A DNA stretch of 50,778 bases from RGIG4074 sp964459165. Its GTDB lineage: Bacteria > Bacillota > Clostridia > Christensenellales > Borkfalkiaceae. The position numbers were made by a program, and so were the translations under genes. Shown here piece after piece: positions 50,540 to 50,778 of this stretch (positions are counted from its first letter, which is position 1; every line of letters begins with the position of its first letter). The stretch spans positions 1 through 50,778 of the forward strand of contig CAYWKM010000001.1 of assembly GCA_964459165.1 (NCBI GenBank). The letters run 5' to 3'. The notes under the pieces were generated by a model. The model had not been told where the DNA came from. It did no database searches and saw only the letters and a list, made by a program, of their open reading frames with translations.

Positions 50540-50778
50540 TTATCGATCGCCTTGAGGACCTGCCCCCGCCGTATTTTCGGACGCGGGCGCGGCGGCTCCC
50601 GCCGTATTTTCTGGCGCGGGCGCAGCGGCCTCCGCCGTGTTTTCTGGCGCGGGCGCGGCGGCCTCCGCCGTATTTTCTGGCGCTGGCGCGGCGACCTCCG
50701 CCGTGTTTTCGGGCGCGGGCGCGGCGACCTCCGCCGTGTTTTCTGCCGATTTCTTAAAAATGCTTCCGGGAACGTTGA
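50540..50778 (-). CDS. C-terminal end of an unidentified gene with APAPENTAEAA repeats
   Basis: The frame is open from the window edge to TAA at 50540-50542 and begins NVPGSIFKKSAENTAEVAAP. Almost all of it is six copies of an 11-residue unit (A-P-A-P-E-N-T-A-E-A/V-A), likely a flexible, Ala/Pro-rich tail. The body of the protein lies outside the window, so its function cannot be stated. Only one base separates its stop from the ymfI start, implying cotranscription. Confidence 0.7.
   Translation of the reverse strand, partial: NVPGSIFKKSAENTAEVAAPAPENTAEVAAPAPENTAEAAAPAPENTAEAAAPAPENTAGAAAPASENTAGAGPQGDR
50571..50768 (-). repeat. Six-fold 33-base tandem repeat in coding sequence
   Basis: The landmark GTATTTTC/GTGTTTTC recurs at 50571, 50604, 50637, 50670, 50703 and 50736, an exact 33-base period. 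Units differ by a few bases, mostly silent or conservative, and keep the frame (11 codons per unit). Such arrays can change copy number by slippage or recombination. Confidence 0.85.

Noticed and set aside
50571..50768. Possible CRISPR array
   Set aside because: The 33-base units are contiguous without spacers and keep one reading frame, so they are a coding tandem repeat.

Overview
The window looks like a chromosomal segment of an anaerobic, low-to-mid GC Bacillota of the class Clostridia, probably an uncultured gut lineage. The evidence is a Spo0A-type regulator, sporulation-associated YlbJ, the electron-bifurcating NfnAB pair of strict anaerobes, MsmX-type sugar uptake, strong AGGAGG ribosome sites, TTGACA/TATAAT promoters with 17-base spacers, and the Firmicutes order dnaG-rpoD-trmK-nif3. 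The lineage is inferred; no rRNA, tRNA, CRISPR array or integrase was seen.

Layout, left to right. (1) 1-3.7 kb: a decayed region, a Spo0A paralogue whose receiver has lost its phosphorylation pocket, and nfnB-nfnA. (2) 3.7-11.5 kb, plus strand: a cation:proton antiporter, an aldo/keto reductase, a LytTR response regulator with a GHKL-type sensor kinase, and two half-size ABC exporters likely to form a heterodimer. (3) 11.6-21.1 kb, minus strand: an AraL-like HAD phosphatase, a degenerate AraM-like protein, HisC and a putative manganese exporter as one operon, then MsmX, a phosphoglucomutase and two unknown membrane proteins. (4) 21.1-30.4 kb, minus strand: a compact phage-derived capsid and DNA-packaging cassette (late regulator, large terminase, small-terminase-like fragment, P22-type portal, scaffold, capsid, connector genes). 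(5) 29.1-38.1 kb: two membrane-anchored surface proteins around the cassette regulator, an arabinanase-like lipoprotein, a tiny membrane protein, a patatin-like protein (YlbK) and YlbJ. (6) 38.1-50.8 kb, minus strand: housekeeping genes pheA, aroF, an XRE-CoaD fusion, rsmD, formyl-THF cyclo-ligase, alr, a zinc-ribbon protein, nif3, trmK, rpoD, dnaG, dgt, ymfI, and the repeat-rich end of an unidentified gene.

The most striking region is the packaging cassette. Its genes are open, tightly spaced or overlapping, and each structural gene keeps a sensible start. It lacks integrase, replication, tape-measure and lysis genes. Its first gene is preceded by a TATAAT box followed by a perfect Gram-positive LexA (SOS) box. 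The only small-terminase candidate keeps the C-terminal part and has no DNA-binding helix-turn-helix. Together this suggests a DNA-damage-induced, gene-transfer-agent-like or domesticated capsid system, although an ordinary decaying prophage remains possible.

Other unusual items are the Spo0A with Gly in place of the phosphorylated Asp and a 0A box upstream; an XRE helix-turn-helix domain fused to phosphopantetheine adenylyltransferase; an AraM homologue without its metal-binding histidines; and several genes whose -10 box lies 5 to 8 bases before an ATG without a ribosome site, suggesting leaderless mRNAs.
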